From NCBI GenBank assembly GCA_041946965.1, contig JBHGBM010000131.1, positions 1 through 8,751 of the forward strand: a DNA stretch of 8,751 bases. Reading direction: 5' to 3'. The translations under genes and the position numbers were made by a program. Shown here piece after piece: positions 1 through 6,521 of the stretch. This DNA comes from JBHGBM01 sp041946965. Lineage in GTDB: Bacteria; Acidobacteriota; Terriglobia; Bryobacterales; Bryobacteraceae. Position 1 is the first letter of the stretch. Every line of letters starts with the position of its first letter. The notes below the pieces were generated by a model, which did not search any database, was not told where the DNA came from, and was given only the letters and a program-made list of their open reading frames with translations.

Positions 1-635
1 TTGTGCTCGTCGCCCTTCCAGTAGGCGCCGGCGATGGAGAGCAGCTTGAAGGCCTTGATCCGGCCTGTGGAGGGCACGTGCGGCCCGCGGCAGAAGTCGA
101 TGAAGTGCGGCCCCAGGGTGTATTCGCTGAAGACTTCGCCGGCGCGCTCCGCGATCAACTCGCGCTTCATCCAGTCGGCGGAGTACTTCTCCAGGCCTTC
201 ATCCTTGCGGGTGAGGACGCGCTCGTAGGGCAGGTCGCGCTTCTGAAGCTCCCACATTTTCGCCTCGATCTTCTCGAGGTCTTCGGGTGTGAAGGGGTCG
301 GGGCGGTCGAAATCGTAATAGAAGCCGTTGTCGATCGGAGGCCCGATGCCGAGCTTGGTTTCGGGGAAGAGTTCCAACACGGCAGCGGCCAGCAGGTGCG
401 CGGCGGAGTGGCGGTACACCTCGAGCGCTTCCGGGTTTTTGCCGGTGAGGATCTCGAGTGTTGCGTCCTGTTCGAGCGGGCGGGTCAGGTCGTAGAGCTC
501 GCCGTTCACGCGCGCGACGATGGCCGCCTCAGCCAGGCGCGGGCTGATCGTGCGCGCCACGTCGATGGGCCGCGTGCCCGGCTCGACCGGCTGTTTGCTC
601 CCGTCGGGCAGGGTGATGCTGATGCTGCTGCTCAT
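1..635 (-). CDS. thrS: Threonyl-tRNA synthetase, N-terminal 211 residues (truncated by window edge)
   Basis: This gene encodes threonyl-tRNA synthetase, which attaches threonine to tRNA-Thr in the cytoplasm and removes mischarged serine. Only the N-terminal part is in the window. Residues 1-65 form a TGS domain (ITLPDGS near the start, then ARVNGELYDL). From about residue 66 the second additional/editing domain follows, with its zinc-type motif complete: HSAAH (H76, H80) and CRGPH (C182, H186). The sequence leading to C182 (GPHFIDFCRGPHVPSTGRIK) is diagnostic of ThrRS. The catalytic core and the anticodon-binding domain lie outside the window. The start is the ATG complementary to 633-635; its Shine-Dalgarno is weak, but it places the TGS domain as in E. 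coli ThrRS. The gene is divergent from the sigma factor gene across 72 bp. The family assignment is secure. Confidence 0.96.
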   Translation of the reverse strand, partial: MSSSISITLPDGSKQPVEPGTRPIDVARTISPRLAEAAIVARVNGELYDLTRPLEQDATLEILTGKNPEALEVYRHSAAHLLAAAVLELFPETKLGIGPPIDNGFYYDFDRPDPFTPEDLEKIEAKMWELQKRDLPYERVLTRKDEGLEKYSADWMKRELIAERAGEVFSEYTLGPHFIDFCRGPHVPSTGRIKAFKLLSIAGAYWKGDEH

Positions 636-707
636 AAGGGAAATCTCAGGTTAACACACGTATGCGGGTTGCTCGTCGTGCGCAATGTTATGATTCAAAT
701 ATAGATC
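636..707. promoter_or_regulatory. Divergent thrS / ECF sigma intergenic region
   Basis: These 72 bases must hold the start signals for both thrS (minus) and the sigma gene (plus). On the plus strand TATGAT at 689-694 matches five of six bases of a sigma-70 -10 box, but no convincing -35 hexamer lies 16-18 bases upstream. If it is used, transcription would begin about 6 bases before the sigma ATG. On the minus strand I see no strong promoter. There is no clear T-box, riboswitch or terminator structure here. The promoter reading is an inference. Confidence 0.3.
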
Positions 708-1328
708 ATGGTTCAGCCCGGCACCCCGACGGTTGAGGAGTCCGCCCTGCTGGAGCGTACGCGCGGCGGCGACTCCAAAGCGTTCACGGACCTGGTGCGG
801 CGTTACGAGGGCAAGATTTTCCGGCTGGCCCAGAACATCACCCAGAACCGGGAAGACGCCGAGGACGTGCTTCAGGAGACTTTTCTGAAAGCCTACGAGC
901 ACCTCGACCAATTCCAGGGGAACTCCAAATTCTACACCTGGATCGTGCGCATCGCGGTAAACCAGGCGTTGATGAAACTGCGCAAGCGCAGAACCGACAA
1001 GCTGGTTTCGATGGACGAGACCATCGACACCGGCGAGGACACGGTGGTGCGCGAAATCGCCGCGTGGGATGAGAGCCCCGAGCAGCGCTACTCGCGCGAG
1101 GAGATCGGTTCCATTCTTACCGACGCCATCGACAGTCTGGCGGCCCCTTACCGCGCCGTGTTCGTGCTGCGCGACATGGAAGAGCTTTCCACCGAGGAGA
1201 CCGCCGAAGCCCTGGACCTTTCCGTGCCGGCGGTGAAGAGCCGGCTGCTGCGTGCACGCCTGCAATTGCGGGAGAAGCTGACGCGCCATTTCCGGCGCAA
1301 GGGGAGCGACGCTTTTGCTTACCTGTAA
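708..1328 (+). CDS. RpoE-like ECF RNA polymerase sigma factor
   Basis: This 206-residue protein is an extracytoplasmic-function (group 4) sigma factor, which directs RNA polymerase to a specific promoter set. Region 2 spans about residues 25-95: AFTDLVRRYEGKIFRLAQ, then NREDAEDVLQETFLKAYE, which carries the DAEDVLQETF signature of region 2.2, and FYTWIVRIAVNQALMKLRKR for regions 2.3-2.4. A 40-residue acidic linker follows. Region 4 covers about 138-193, with the helix-turn-helix STEETAEALDLSVPAVKSRL and the closing RARLQLREKL. The length is usual for the family. The start is well bounded because an in-frame TAG sits at 702-704, yet no Shine-Dalgarno precedes the ATG. The 3' end overlaps the anti-sigma gene by 14 bases, so the two are a coupled pair. 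The regulon and the inducing signal cannot be read from the window. Confidence 0.95.
   Translation: MVQPGTPTVEESALLERTRGGDSKAFTDLVRRYEGKIFRLAQNITQNREDAEDVLQETFLKAYEHLDQFQGNSKFYTWIVRIAVNQALMKLRKRRTDKLVSMDETIDTGEDTVVREIAAWDESPEQRYSREEIGSILTDAIDSLAAPYRAVFVLRDMEELSTEETAEALDLSVPAVKSRLLRARLQLREKLTRHFRRKGSDAFAYL
1299..1306 (+). promoter_or_regulatory. Shine-Dalgarno that fixes the TTG start of the anti-sigma gene
   Basis: AAGGGGAG lies inside the end of the sigma gene, 8 bases before TTG at 1315. No ATG or GTG in the same frame is better placed. The site supports TTG as the real start and makes translation of the anti-sigma depend on ribosomes finishing the sigma gene. Confidence 0.65.
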
Positions 1329-1566
1329 GGACTTCATCCGAGAGCTGAGCGAATATCTCGACGAGGCGGTCGATCCGGAGACCCGCGCGCACCTGGAAGC
1401 GCACATGTCCGAGTGCCCCAACTGCTGGGTGGTCTGCGACACCACCCGCAAGACCATCAGGATTTACAAGGGTATGGACCCGGAGCCGGTGCCGGCCGAC
1501 GTGGAGCGCCGCCTGCTCGAAGCCATCGAGCGCAAGACCGCGGGCAAGACCGCCGGCCGGGAATAG
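1315..1566 (+). CDS. Small zinc-finger (zf-HC2/ZAS-type) anti-sigma factor
   Basis: This 83-residue cytoplasmic protein probably binds and holds inactive the sigma factor encoded just upstream. It begins LTCKDFIRELSEYLDEAVD, typical of short zf-HC2 anti-sigmas, and carries the H-x3-C-x2-C zinc signature HMSECPNC (H30, C34, C37). C4 is a possible fourth ligand, and C41 is one further cysteine. The remainder is charged and mostly helical in appearance. There is no transmembrane segment and no periplasmic sensor domain, so any signal must be sensed inside the cell, possibly through redox of the zinc cysteines as in RsrA; that mechanism is inference. The start is TTG, overlaps the sigma gene and has a strong Shine-Dalgarno. 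The stop at 1564-1566 lies 6 bases from the stop of the convergent membrane gene. Confidence 0.88.
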   Translation: MLTCKDFIRELSEYLDEAVDPETRAHLEAHMSECPNCWVVCDTTRKTIRIYKGMDPEPVPADVERRLLEAIERKTAGKTAGRE

Positions 1567-1572
1567 CGCCGG

Positions 1573-3585
1573 CTACATCAGAATCTGGAACATGTTGCTG
1601 TAGCCGTCGGTCCAGGGCCGGAGGCCGGGACGCGCGGGAATCACGCGGCTGTGGCGTTGCCATACGGGCGTTTCGAACACGCGAGGATCCCTGGAGAGAA
1701 CGGCCCAGACGGCGCGGGTGGCGCCCGTGCCGTCGTCGGCGGGGCTGTCCACGAGTCTGGCGTGCAAGTGCGCGGCCTTGGCGAGCGCCGCCGCCAGCGG
1801 CGCCAGATCCAGGTAGCGATTGCTGATGTGCATGGCGATGAGGCCATCCGGCGCCAGGTGGCGGCGGTATAGTTCCAGCGCTTCGCGCGTGAGCAGGTGG
1901 ACGGGGATGGCGTCGCCGGAGAAAGCGTCCACCGCAAGCAGGTCGTAGTTCTGCGCGGGTTCGCGTTCGAGCACCAGCCGGGCGTCTCCCAGCGCCACCT
2001 CGACGTGCGCCGCGGCCTCGCGCAGGAACCCGAAGTGAGCTTCGGCCACGCGCCGCACCAGGGGGTTGATTTCATAGAAGCGGTAGTGATCGCCGGGCTT
2101 GGCGTAGGCGGCCACGGTCCCCACTCCCAGCCCGATCACGCCCACCTTGACGGGGCGGCCGCCGCGGCTGGCGAGCGCCAGCGCGAATCCCGAACGCGGG
2201 TTGTAGTAGGCGGTGGGCCAGGCGCGCCGGGCGGCGTCGGTGAACTGGGCGCCGTGCTGCACGCTGCCGTGGAACAATTTGCGCACGCGGGCGGGCCCCT
2301 GACCGGAGTCGATCACCCGTATGGCGCCGTAGAAGTTGCGGTCCAGCACCACGGCATCAGTGCCGGCGAAGCGGTGCGCCGCCGCGCCCATCGAGGCAAC
2401 CAGCAGCAGGGTGGCGAAGGCCGCGCCCACGTGTCCCGGCGATGCCTGCCCGCCGTAGGCCAGACACAGCGCCAGTACCACGCACGCCGCCGCGGCCACG
2501 TGGAGCTCGAAATTGCCGCGGTAAGCGGCGGGCGCGATGATGCTGACAAACACGCCGCCTAAACTGCCGCCCAGAGCCAGGCATACGTAGAACGTGGTGA
2601 GGCGGGCGGCTTCCGGCTTCAGGCGCGAGAGTTCCCCATGACAGAACATGCACGCCAGGAAGAGCCCGGCGCCCATCAGGGCGACGGCCGGCTTCAGGCC
2701 ACATACCTGCGGCGCGGTAGGCGGGAAAAGCATAGCGGCCAGCGCCGGCAGCAGCAGGATGCGGAAGAGCTTCGGCCGGTACCAGTCCTCGCGGTCGAAA
2801 CACAGGATGAAGGTCAACAGGTAAAGACTAAGCGGCAGGATCCAGAGGAACGGGATGGGCGCCACGTCCTGGCACAGGTAGTTGGTGGAGGCCAGCAGCA
2901 AGGCGGAAGCGCACGCCGGCAGCGCGGTCCACACCAGCTTGCTGCTCCAGCCCGGCGCAGCCGCGGCGGGCACAGCCGGCAGGAGCGCGGCCGGCTCGGG
3001 GTCCGAGTGCGGCTGCGAATGCCAGATGGCCGCGGCGGAGAGCAACACGAAACCCGCGTAGCCGGCCGACCAGGCGATCATCTGCCCTCGCAGCGCGACA
3101 AGAGGCTCGATCAGCACCGGATACGCGAGCAGGGCGGCGAGCGAAGCCAGGTTGGAAAGCGCGTACAGCCGGTAGGGCAGTCCTGTGCGAAATCGCCGGG
3201 CATACCAGGCCTGAATCAGCGGGCTGGTGGTCGAGAGAATGAAGTAGGGAAGACCCACGGAGCCCGCCAGTACTCCCAGGATGCGCCACACCGGCTCGGT
3301 CTGCGGATCGGGTTTCCACGCGGGATTGGGCGCCACGGGCAGCGCGGCCAGGCTCAGCGCGAGCAGCGTTCCATGCACGGTGTATTGCCATCGGGGCGGA
3401 AGCCGCCGGGCGAGCCAATCGGCGTAGAGATATCCCGCCAGAAGGACCGCCTGAAAGAACACCATGCAGGCCGCCCACACGCCGGCCGAACCGCCGAACC
3501 ACGGCAGGATAGTCTTGCCGATAACCGGCTGTATCTGAAACAGCAGGAAGGCGCTCAGGAAGACGGTCGCCGCGTAAACATACAT
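1573..3585 (-). CDS. Membrane-anchored spermidine-synthase-like protein (fused MFS/spermidine synthase type)
   Basis: This 670-residue protein has two parts. Residues 1 to about 405 are a multi-pass membrane domain of roughly nine to eleven hydrophobic segments, with conserved blocks FLLFQIQPVIGKTILPWFGG (13-32), NYLCQDVAPIPFLWILPLSL (235-254) and CMFCHGELSRLKP (312-324). Residues from about 410 to 670 form a Rossmann-fold methyltransferase/spermidine-synthase domain: VIGLGVGTVAAY (483-494), EINP (505-508), LGDAR (532-536), DAFSGDAIPVHLLT (553-566) and the C-terminal WTDGYSNMF. The glycine loop lacks the GGGDGG acidic residue of true polyamine synthases, so the reaction is uncertain. I chose ATG 3585, directly before the first conserved membrane segment; an upstream ATG at 3783 would add 66 residues without conserved character and cover the likely nuo promoter. 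The gene is convergent with the anti-sigma gene and divergent from nuoA. Confidence 0.87.
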   Translation of the reverse strand: MYVYAATVFLSAFLLFQIQPVIGKTILPWFGGSAGVWAACMVFFQAVLLAGYLYADWLARRLPPRWQYTVHGTLLALSLAALPVAPNPAWKPDPQTEPVWRILGVLAGSVGLPYFILSTTSPLIQAWYARRFRTGLPYRLYALSNLASLAALLAYPVLIEPLVALRGQMIAWSAGYAGFVLLSAAAIWHSQPHSDPEPAALLPAVPAAAAPGWSSKLVWTALPACASALLLASTNYLCQDVAPIPFLWILPLSLYLLTFILCFDREDWYRPKLFRILLLPALAAMLFPPTAPQVCGLKPAVALMGAGLFLACMFCHGELSRLKPEAARLTTFYVCLALGGSLGGVFVSIIAPAAYRGNFELHVAAAACVVLALCLAYGGQASPGHVGAAFATLLLVASMGAAAHRFAGTDAVVLDRNFYGAIRVIDSGQGPARVRKLFHGSVQHGAQFTDAARRAWPTAYYNPRSGFALALASRGGRPVKVGVIGLGVGTVAAYAKPGDHYRFYEINPLVRRVAEAHFGFLREAAAHVEVALGDARLVLEREPAQNYDLLAVDAFSGDAIPVHLLTREALELYRRHLAPDGLIAMHISNRYLDLAPLAAALAKAAHLHARLVDSPADDGTGATRAVWAVLSRDPRVFETPVWQRHSRVIPARPGLRPWTDGYSNMFQILM

Positions 3586-3691
3586 ACTCGAGGGAAAAGT
3601 AACACGGCCGCCGGGGTGAGTAAAATACTTACCAAGGTAGACACAAGACCCTTCACCAAGCGCGTATCTTGTCCTTTTCCGCACCACCGGT

Positions 3692-3719
3692 GTGACATTT
3701 GTACCAGCACTGGTATATT
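3692..3719 (+). promoter_or_regulatory. Candidate sigma-70-type promoter of the nuo operon
   Basis: GTGACA (3692-3697) matches five of six -35 bases. After a 16-base spacer, TATATT (3714-3719) matches five of six -10 bases, and TGG at 3711-3713 gives an extended -10 (TGn). The predicted start of transcription near 3726 leaves a leader of about 125 bases before nuoA. This is the best promoter match in the divergent region and points toward nuoA. Actual use is inferred. Confidence 0.5.
3702..3715. promoter_or_regulatory. Perfect palindrome, candidate operator within the nuo promoter spacer
   Basis: TACCAGCACTGGTA has 6-base arms (TACCAG and CTGGTA) around a 2-base centre. It lies between the -35 and -10 boxes and touches the -10, the classic position for a repressor that blocks RNA polymerase. 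A dimeric transcription factor could bind it, but I cannot name one. Both the operator role and the regulator are inference. Confidence 0.4.
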
Positions 3720-3737
3720 CTCCCCGTTGCCGGGCTT

Positions 3738-3754
3738 CGTCGCGCAGGGCGACG
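3738..3754 (+). promoter_or_regulatory. Hairpin 1 in the predicted nuoA leader
   Basis: CGTCGC and GCGACG form a perfect 6-bp stem around the 5-base loop GCAGG. It falls about 12 bases after the predicted transcription start. No uridine run follows, so it is not an intrinsic terminator. It may stabilise the 5' end of the transcript or be part of a larger leader fold. Confidence 0.35.
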
Positions 3755-3802
3755 CTTGGAAGAGAGTGCCATCTGGATTTCAATGCGCGCGGCGAGTCAT
3801 AC

Positions 3803-3817
3803 CCTGCCGCCGGCAGG
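3803..3817 (+). promoter_or_regulatory. Hairpin 2 in the predicted nuoA leader
   Basis: CCTGCC and GGCAGG form a perfect GC-rich 6-bp stem with the 3-base loop GCC, ending 33 bases before the nuoA ATG. No uridine run follows, so it does not look like a terminator. It could affect ribosome access to nuoA, whose own Shine-Dalgarno is weak. Confidence 0.35.
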
Positions 3818-3850
3818 CGATACCGTCTGTCCCACCGTGGGCGACTTGAT

Positions 3851-4228
3851 ATGGATGGACCCCTGTGGCCTTTAGCTATCTACACGGCGGCGGTGGTGCT
3901 CATGATCGCCGCCATCCTGGCGATCTCGTGGCTTTTGGGCCAGCGGCACTCGGAGCGCGCCACCGGCTCGCCTTATGAAGCCGGCATCGTTGGCGCCGGC
4001 TCGGCGCGCGTGCGGCTCTCCGCGCGCTTCTACCTGGTGGCCATGTTCTTCGTGATCTTCGACCTGGAGGCCGTGTTCCTGTTCGCCTGGGCCGTGGCCG
4101 CGGCAGACGTGGGGTGGGCCGGCTACATCGAGGCCGCGATCTTCATCGGCGTGCTGGTGGCGGCTCTGGTGTACCTGGTCCGCATCGGCGCGCTCGACTG
4201 GAGCGGGACCGGGAGACGCACCCAATGA
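3851..4228 (+). CDS. nuoA: NADH-quinone oxidoreductase subunit A (complex I, membrane arm)
   Basis: NuoA is a small membrane subunit of complex I at the junction of the membrane arm and the quinone site. The 125-residue product has three transmembrane helices at about 8-29, 59-82 and 90-112. The first loop contains the conserved SPYEAG (E43), and the second helix the family signature FDLEAVFLFAW, with D71 and E73. The block GSARVRLSARFYLVAM and the ending VYLVRIGALDW closely follow E. coli NuoA. The ATG at 3851 is the first usable start in this frame that gives a normal length; upstream in-frame sequence is arginine-rich and not conserved. Its ribosome binding site is poor (GTGGG at 3837-3841). 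The stop overlaps the nuoB start as ATGA. The gene is the first of the operon and follows the candidate promoter and structured leader. Confidence 0.95.
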   Translation: MDGPLWPLAIYTAAVVLMIAAILAISWLLGQRHSERATGSPYEAGIVGAGSARVRLSARFYLVAMFFVIFDLEAVFLFAWAVAAADVGWAGYIEAAIFIGVLVAALVYLVRIGALDWSGTGRRTQ

Positions 4229-4818
4229 CCACCGGCAGCTTCGAACAGGAAGTGCAGCGCAACGTGCTGTTCTCCACGCTGGAGCGGCTGCTCGCGTGGG
4301 GCAGGAAGAATTCGCTGTGGCCTTTCAACTTCGGCCTCTCCTGCTGTTACGTGGAGATGGCCACCAGCATCACCAGCAAGTACGACCTGGCGCGCTTCGG
4401 CGCGGAGGTCATCCGGGCCACCCCGCGCGAGGCCGACGTGATGGTGATCGCCGGCACGGTCTTCATCAAGATGGCGCCGGTGATCAAGCGGCTCCACGAG
4501 CAGATGATGGAGCCGCGCTGGGTGATCTCGATGGGTTCGTGCGCCAACTCCGGGGGCATGTTCGATGTCTACAGCGTGGTACAAGGCGTGGACAAGTTCA
4601 TGCCGGTGGACGTGTACGTGCCGGGCTGCCCACCGCGTCCGGACACGTTCCTGGAAGGGCTGCTGCTGTTGCAACGCGCCGTGGGCAGCGAGCGCCGGCC
4701 GCTCAGTTGGGCGATCGGGCCGCAAGGGGTGGAACGCGCGCCCATGCCGGTGATGCGCGAGGAGAAACGCGAGGCGCGCAGGCGCGTGACGCTGCTGCGG
4801 CCGCCCGAAGAGATATGA
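4225..4818 (+). CDS. nuoB: NADH-quinone oxidoreductase subunit B (cluster N2 subunit)
   Basis: NuoB carries the terminal [4Fe-4S] cluster N2, which hands electrons to quinone. All four ligands are present in the 197-residue product: the tandem cysteines of LSCCYVEM (C40, C41), C106 in GSCANSGG and C135 in VPGCPPRPDTFLEG. WGRKNSLWPFNFGLSCC, SVVQGVDKFMPVDVYVPGC and RRPLSW match the E. coli type. The C-terminal tail is long and charged (MREEKREARRRV, then LLRPPEEI), as in E. coli. The N-terminus is about 20 residues shorter than in E. coli. The ATG at 4225 overlaps the nuoA stop and is preceded by GGGAG at 4211-4215. The 3' end overlaps nuoCD by ATGA, so expression should be coupled on both sides. 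Confidence 0.97.
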   Translation: MTTGSFEQEVQRNVLFSTLERLLAWGRKNSLWPFNFGLSCCYVEMATSITSKYDLARFGAEVIRATPREADVMVIAGTVFIKMAPVIKRLHEQMMEPRWVISMGSCANSGGMFDVYSVVQGVDKFMPVDVYVPGCPPRPDTFLEGLLLLQRAVGSERRPLSWAIGPQGVERAPMPVMREEKREARRRVTLLRPPEEI

Positions 4819-6518
4819 CGGACCTGGCCCGATTCGAAGCGCGGCAGCAGCGGACGTGTGACGGCATCCCCACTTACTGGGTGGAGAAGACGCTCGTCCA
4901 CGAACTGCTGCGGTCGCTCAAGCCGGATTACCGCATGCTCTTCGACCTCACCGCCATCGACGAACGCGTGCGGCGGAACCGGGACGGCCAGCCGGCGAGC
5001 GATTTCACCGTGGTCTACACCCTGTTCTCTTACGAGCGCAACGAGTACCTCCGCATCAAGGCGGCGCTCGAAGGCGAGCATCCGTCCATCGACAGCATTA
5101 CGGATATCTGGAAGGCGGCCAACTGGTACGAGCGCGAAGCCTGGGACATGTTCGGCGTGAAGTTCGCCGGCCACCCGCACCTGGCGCGCATCCTGATGCC
5201 GCCGTGGTGGGAGGGGCATCCGCTGCGCAAGGAGCATCCGGCGCGCGCCACCGAGATGGGGCCATTTCGGATGCCCGAAGAAGATGAGGATGCCCAGCAG
5301 GAGGCCCTGCGCATACGTCCGGAGGAGTGGGGCATGGAGCGCGGGCGGGGCGAGACCGACTTCCTGTTTTTGAACCTCGGGCCGCAGCATCCCGGAACGC
5401 ACGGCGTACTGAGGATTATTTTGCAGCTTGACGGCGAGACTATCATCGACGCCGTTCCCGATATCGGCTATCACCACCGCGCGCAGGAGAAAATCGCGGA
5501 GCGGCAGACCTGGCACACCTACATTCCGTACACGGACCGGGTGGATTACCTCTCGGGCGTCAACAACAACCTGTCCTATCTCGTCTCGGTGGAAAAGCTG
5601 GCGGGGATCGTGCCGCCGCCGCGCGCGGTGTTCATCCGCGTGATGCTGGCGGAGTTGTTCCGCATCATCAACCACCTGGTGTGGTACGGCACGTTCGCGC
5701 AGGACGTGGGGCAGATGTCCCCGGTGTTCTACTGTTTCAACGACCGGGAGCGGGCGTTCGGCATCGTCGAAGCGATCTGCGGGGCGCGTATGCACCCCAA
5801 CTGGTTCCGCATCGGCGGCGTCTCGCAGGACCTGCCGCGCGGCTGGGACCGGCTGGTGCGCGAATTCGTGGACTACCTGCCGCCCAGACTGAAAGAGTAC
5901 GACCGCGAGATTCTGGGCAACCGCATCTTCAAAGCGCGCACGGCAGGGGTGGGGGCGTTCACCACCGAGGAGGCTGTCGAGTGGGGCGTGACCGGGCCGA
6001 ACCTGCGCGCCACCGGCTTCGCCTGGGATATTCGCAAGAAGCAGCCGTACTCCGGCTACGACCAATTCGAATTCGACGTTCCGGCCTTTCCAAACGGCGA
6101 TTGCTACGACCGCGCACGCGTGCGGGTGGAGGAGATGCGGCAGAGCCTGCGCATCATCCGGCAGTGCGTGGACAACATGCCCGAGGGGCCGTACAAATCC
6201 GATCACCCGCTGGCCACGCCGCCGCTGAAGGACCGCACCATGCACGACATCGAAACGCTCATCACGCATTTCCTCAACGTGAGCTGGGGGCCGGTGGTCC
6301 CGGCGGGCGAAGCCATGGTGGCGGCCGAGGGATCCAAGGGCCATTACGGGTACTACCTGGTGAGCGACGGCGGGACGAACCCCTATCGCAACCGCATCCG
6401 CGCGCCCTCGTTCCCCCACATGCAGATGCTGCCCGCGATCGTGCGTGGGCGCATGCTGCCGGATCTGCTCGCGGTGTTGGGCGCCATGGATTACGTGCTG
6501 GCCGATGTGGACCGTTGA
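4815..6518 (+). CDS. nuoCD: Fused NADH-quinone oxidoreductase subunit C/D
   Basis: This 567-residue protein joins NuoC (30 kDa type) and NuoD (49 kDa type) in one chain, the arrangement known from E. coli. Residues 1 to about 145 are NuoC, with ANWYEREAWDMFGVKFAGHP and the 30-kDa signature near HPLRKEHPARATE. A linker around 150-180 ends in EEWGMERG, followed by NuoD from FLNLGPQHPGTHG. H196 in HPGTHG and Y245 in DRVDYLSG are 49 residues apart, the same spacing as the quinone-headgroup pair H38/Y87 of Thermus Nqo4. Further NuoD blocks are FRIGGVSQDLPRGWDRLVRE, GLRAT-like NLRATGF, RKKQPYSGY, THFLNVSWGP and the terminal DVDR. The ATG overlaps the nuoB stop. The same frame is open further upstream from 4296, but that part lies inside nuoB and is not conserved. 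nuoE follows after 3 bases. Confidence 0.97.
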   Translation: MTDLARFEARQQRTCDGIPTYWVEKTLVHELLRSLKPDYRMLFDLTAIDERVRRNRDGQPASDFTVVYTLFSYERNEYLRIKAALEGEHPSIDSITDIWKAANWYEREAWDMFGVKFAGHPHLARILMPPWWEGHPLRKEHPARATEMGPFRMPEEDEDAQQEALRIRPEEWGMERGRGETDFLFLNLGPQHPGTHGVLRIILQLDGETIIDAVPDIGYHHRAQEKIAERQTWHTYIPYTDRVDYLSGVNNNLSYLVSVEKLAGIVPPPRAVFIRVMLAELFRIINHLVWYGTFAQDVGQMSPVFYCFNDRERAFGIVEAICGARMHPNWFRIGGVSQDLPRGWDRLVREFVDYLPPRLKEYDREILGNRIFKARTAGVGAFTTEEAVEWGVTGPNLRATGFAWDIRKKQPYSGYDQFEFDVPAFPNGDCYDRARVRVEEMRQSLRIIRQCVDNMPEGPYKSDHPLATPPLKDRTMHDIETLITHFLNVSWGPVVPAGEAMVAAEGSKGHYGYYLVSDGGTNPYRNRIRAPSFPHMQMLPAIVRGRMLPDLLAVLGAMDYVLADVDR

Positions 6519-6521
6519 CCT

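Larger units (their letters stand above)
3586..3850. other. Divergent regulatory region between the membrane protein gene and nuoA
   Basis: This 265-bp stretch holds no gene I can support. It is less GC-rich than its flanks around 3618-3720. It contains palindromes sharing an ACC...GGT pattern: TACC-AA-GGTA at 3630-3639, CACCGGTG at 3685-3692 and TACCAGCACTGGTA at 3702-3715. It also holds the candidate nuo promoter and two leader hairpins, which are listed separately. A short symmetric AGTAAAATACT element occurs at about 3619-3629. I see no convincing promoter for the minus-strand gene. Confidence 0.6.

Noticed and set aside
639..664. ECF-type autoregulatory promoter (GGAAAT ... CGTATG) before the sigma gene
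   Set aside because: The match to the AAC-containing -35 of ECF promoters is poor and the -10 is not convincing, so autoregulation is not supported by sequence alone.
1552..1573. GCCGGC inverted repeat at the convergent gene ends as a terminator
   Set aside because: The stem is only 6 bp with a 10-base loop and no T-run on either side; GCCGGC is common in GC-rich DNA.
3586..3783. A 66-residue N-terminal extension of the membrane protein starting at 3783
   Set aside because: The extension is polar, unlike family N-termini, and would run across the candidate nuo promoter and palindrome; ATG 3585 begins directly at the first conserved membrane helix.
2638..3849. A 403-codon plus-strand frame opposite the membrane protein gene
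   Set aside because: The product is a low-complexity mix of Arg, Gln, Gly and His without domains, while the opposite strand encodes a well-conserved protein over the same interval.
4296..4814. N-terminal extension of the nuoCD frame into nuoB
   Set aside because: The extension lies in an alternative frame of nuoB, has Arg/Gly/Ala-rich shadow composition, and the ATG at 4815 overlaps the nuoB stop exactly as at other junctions in the operon.
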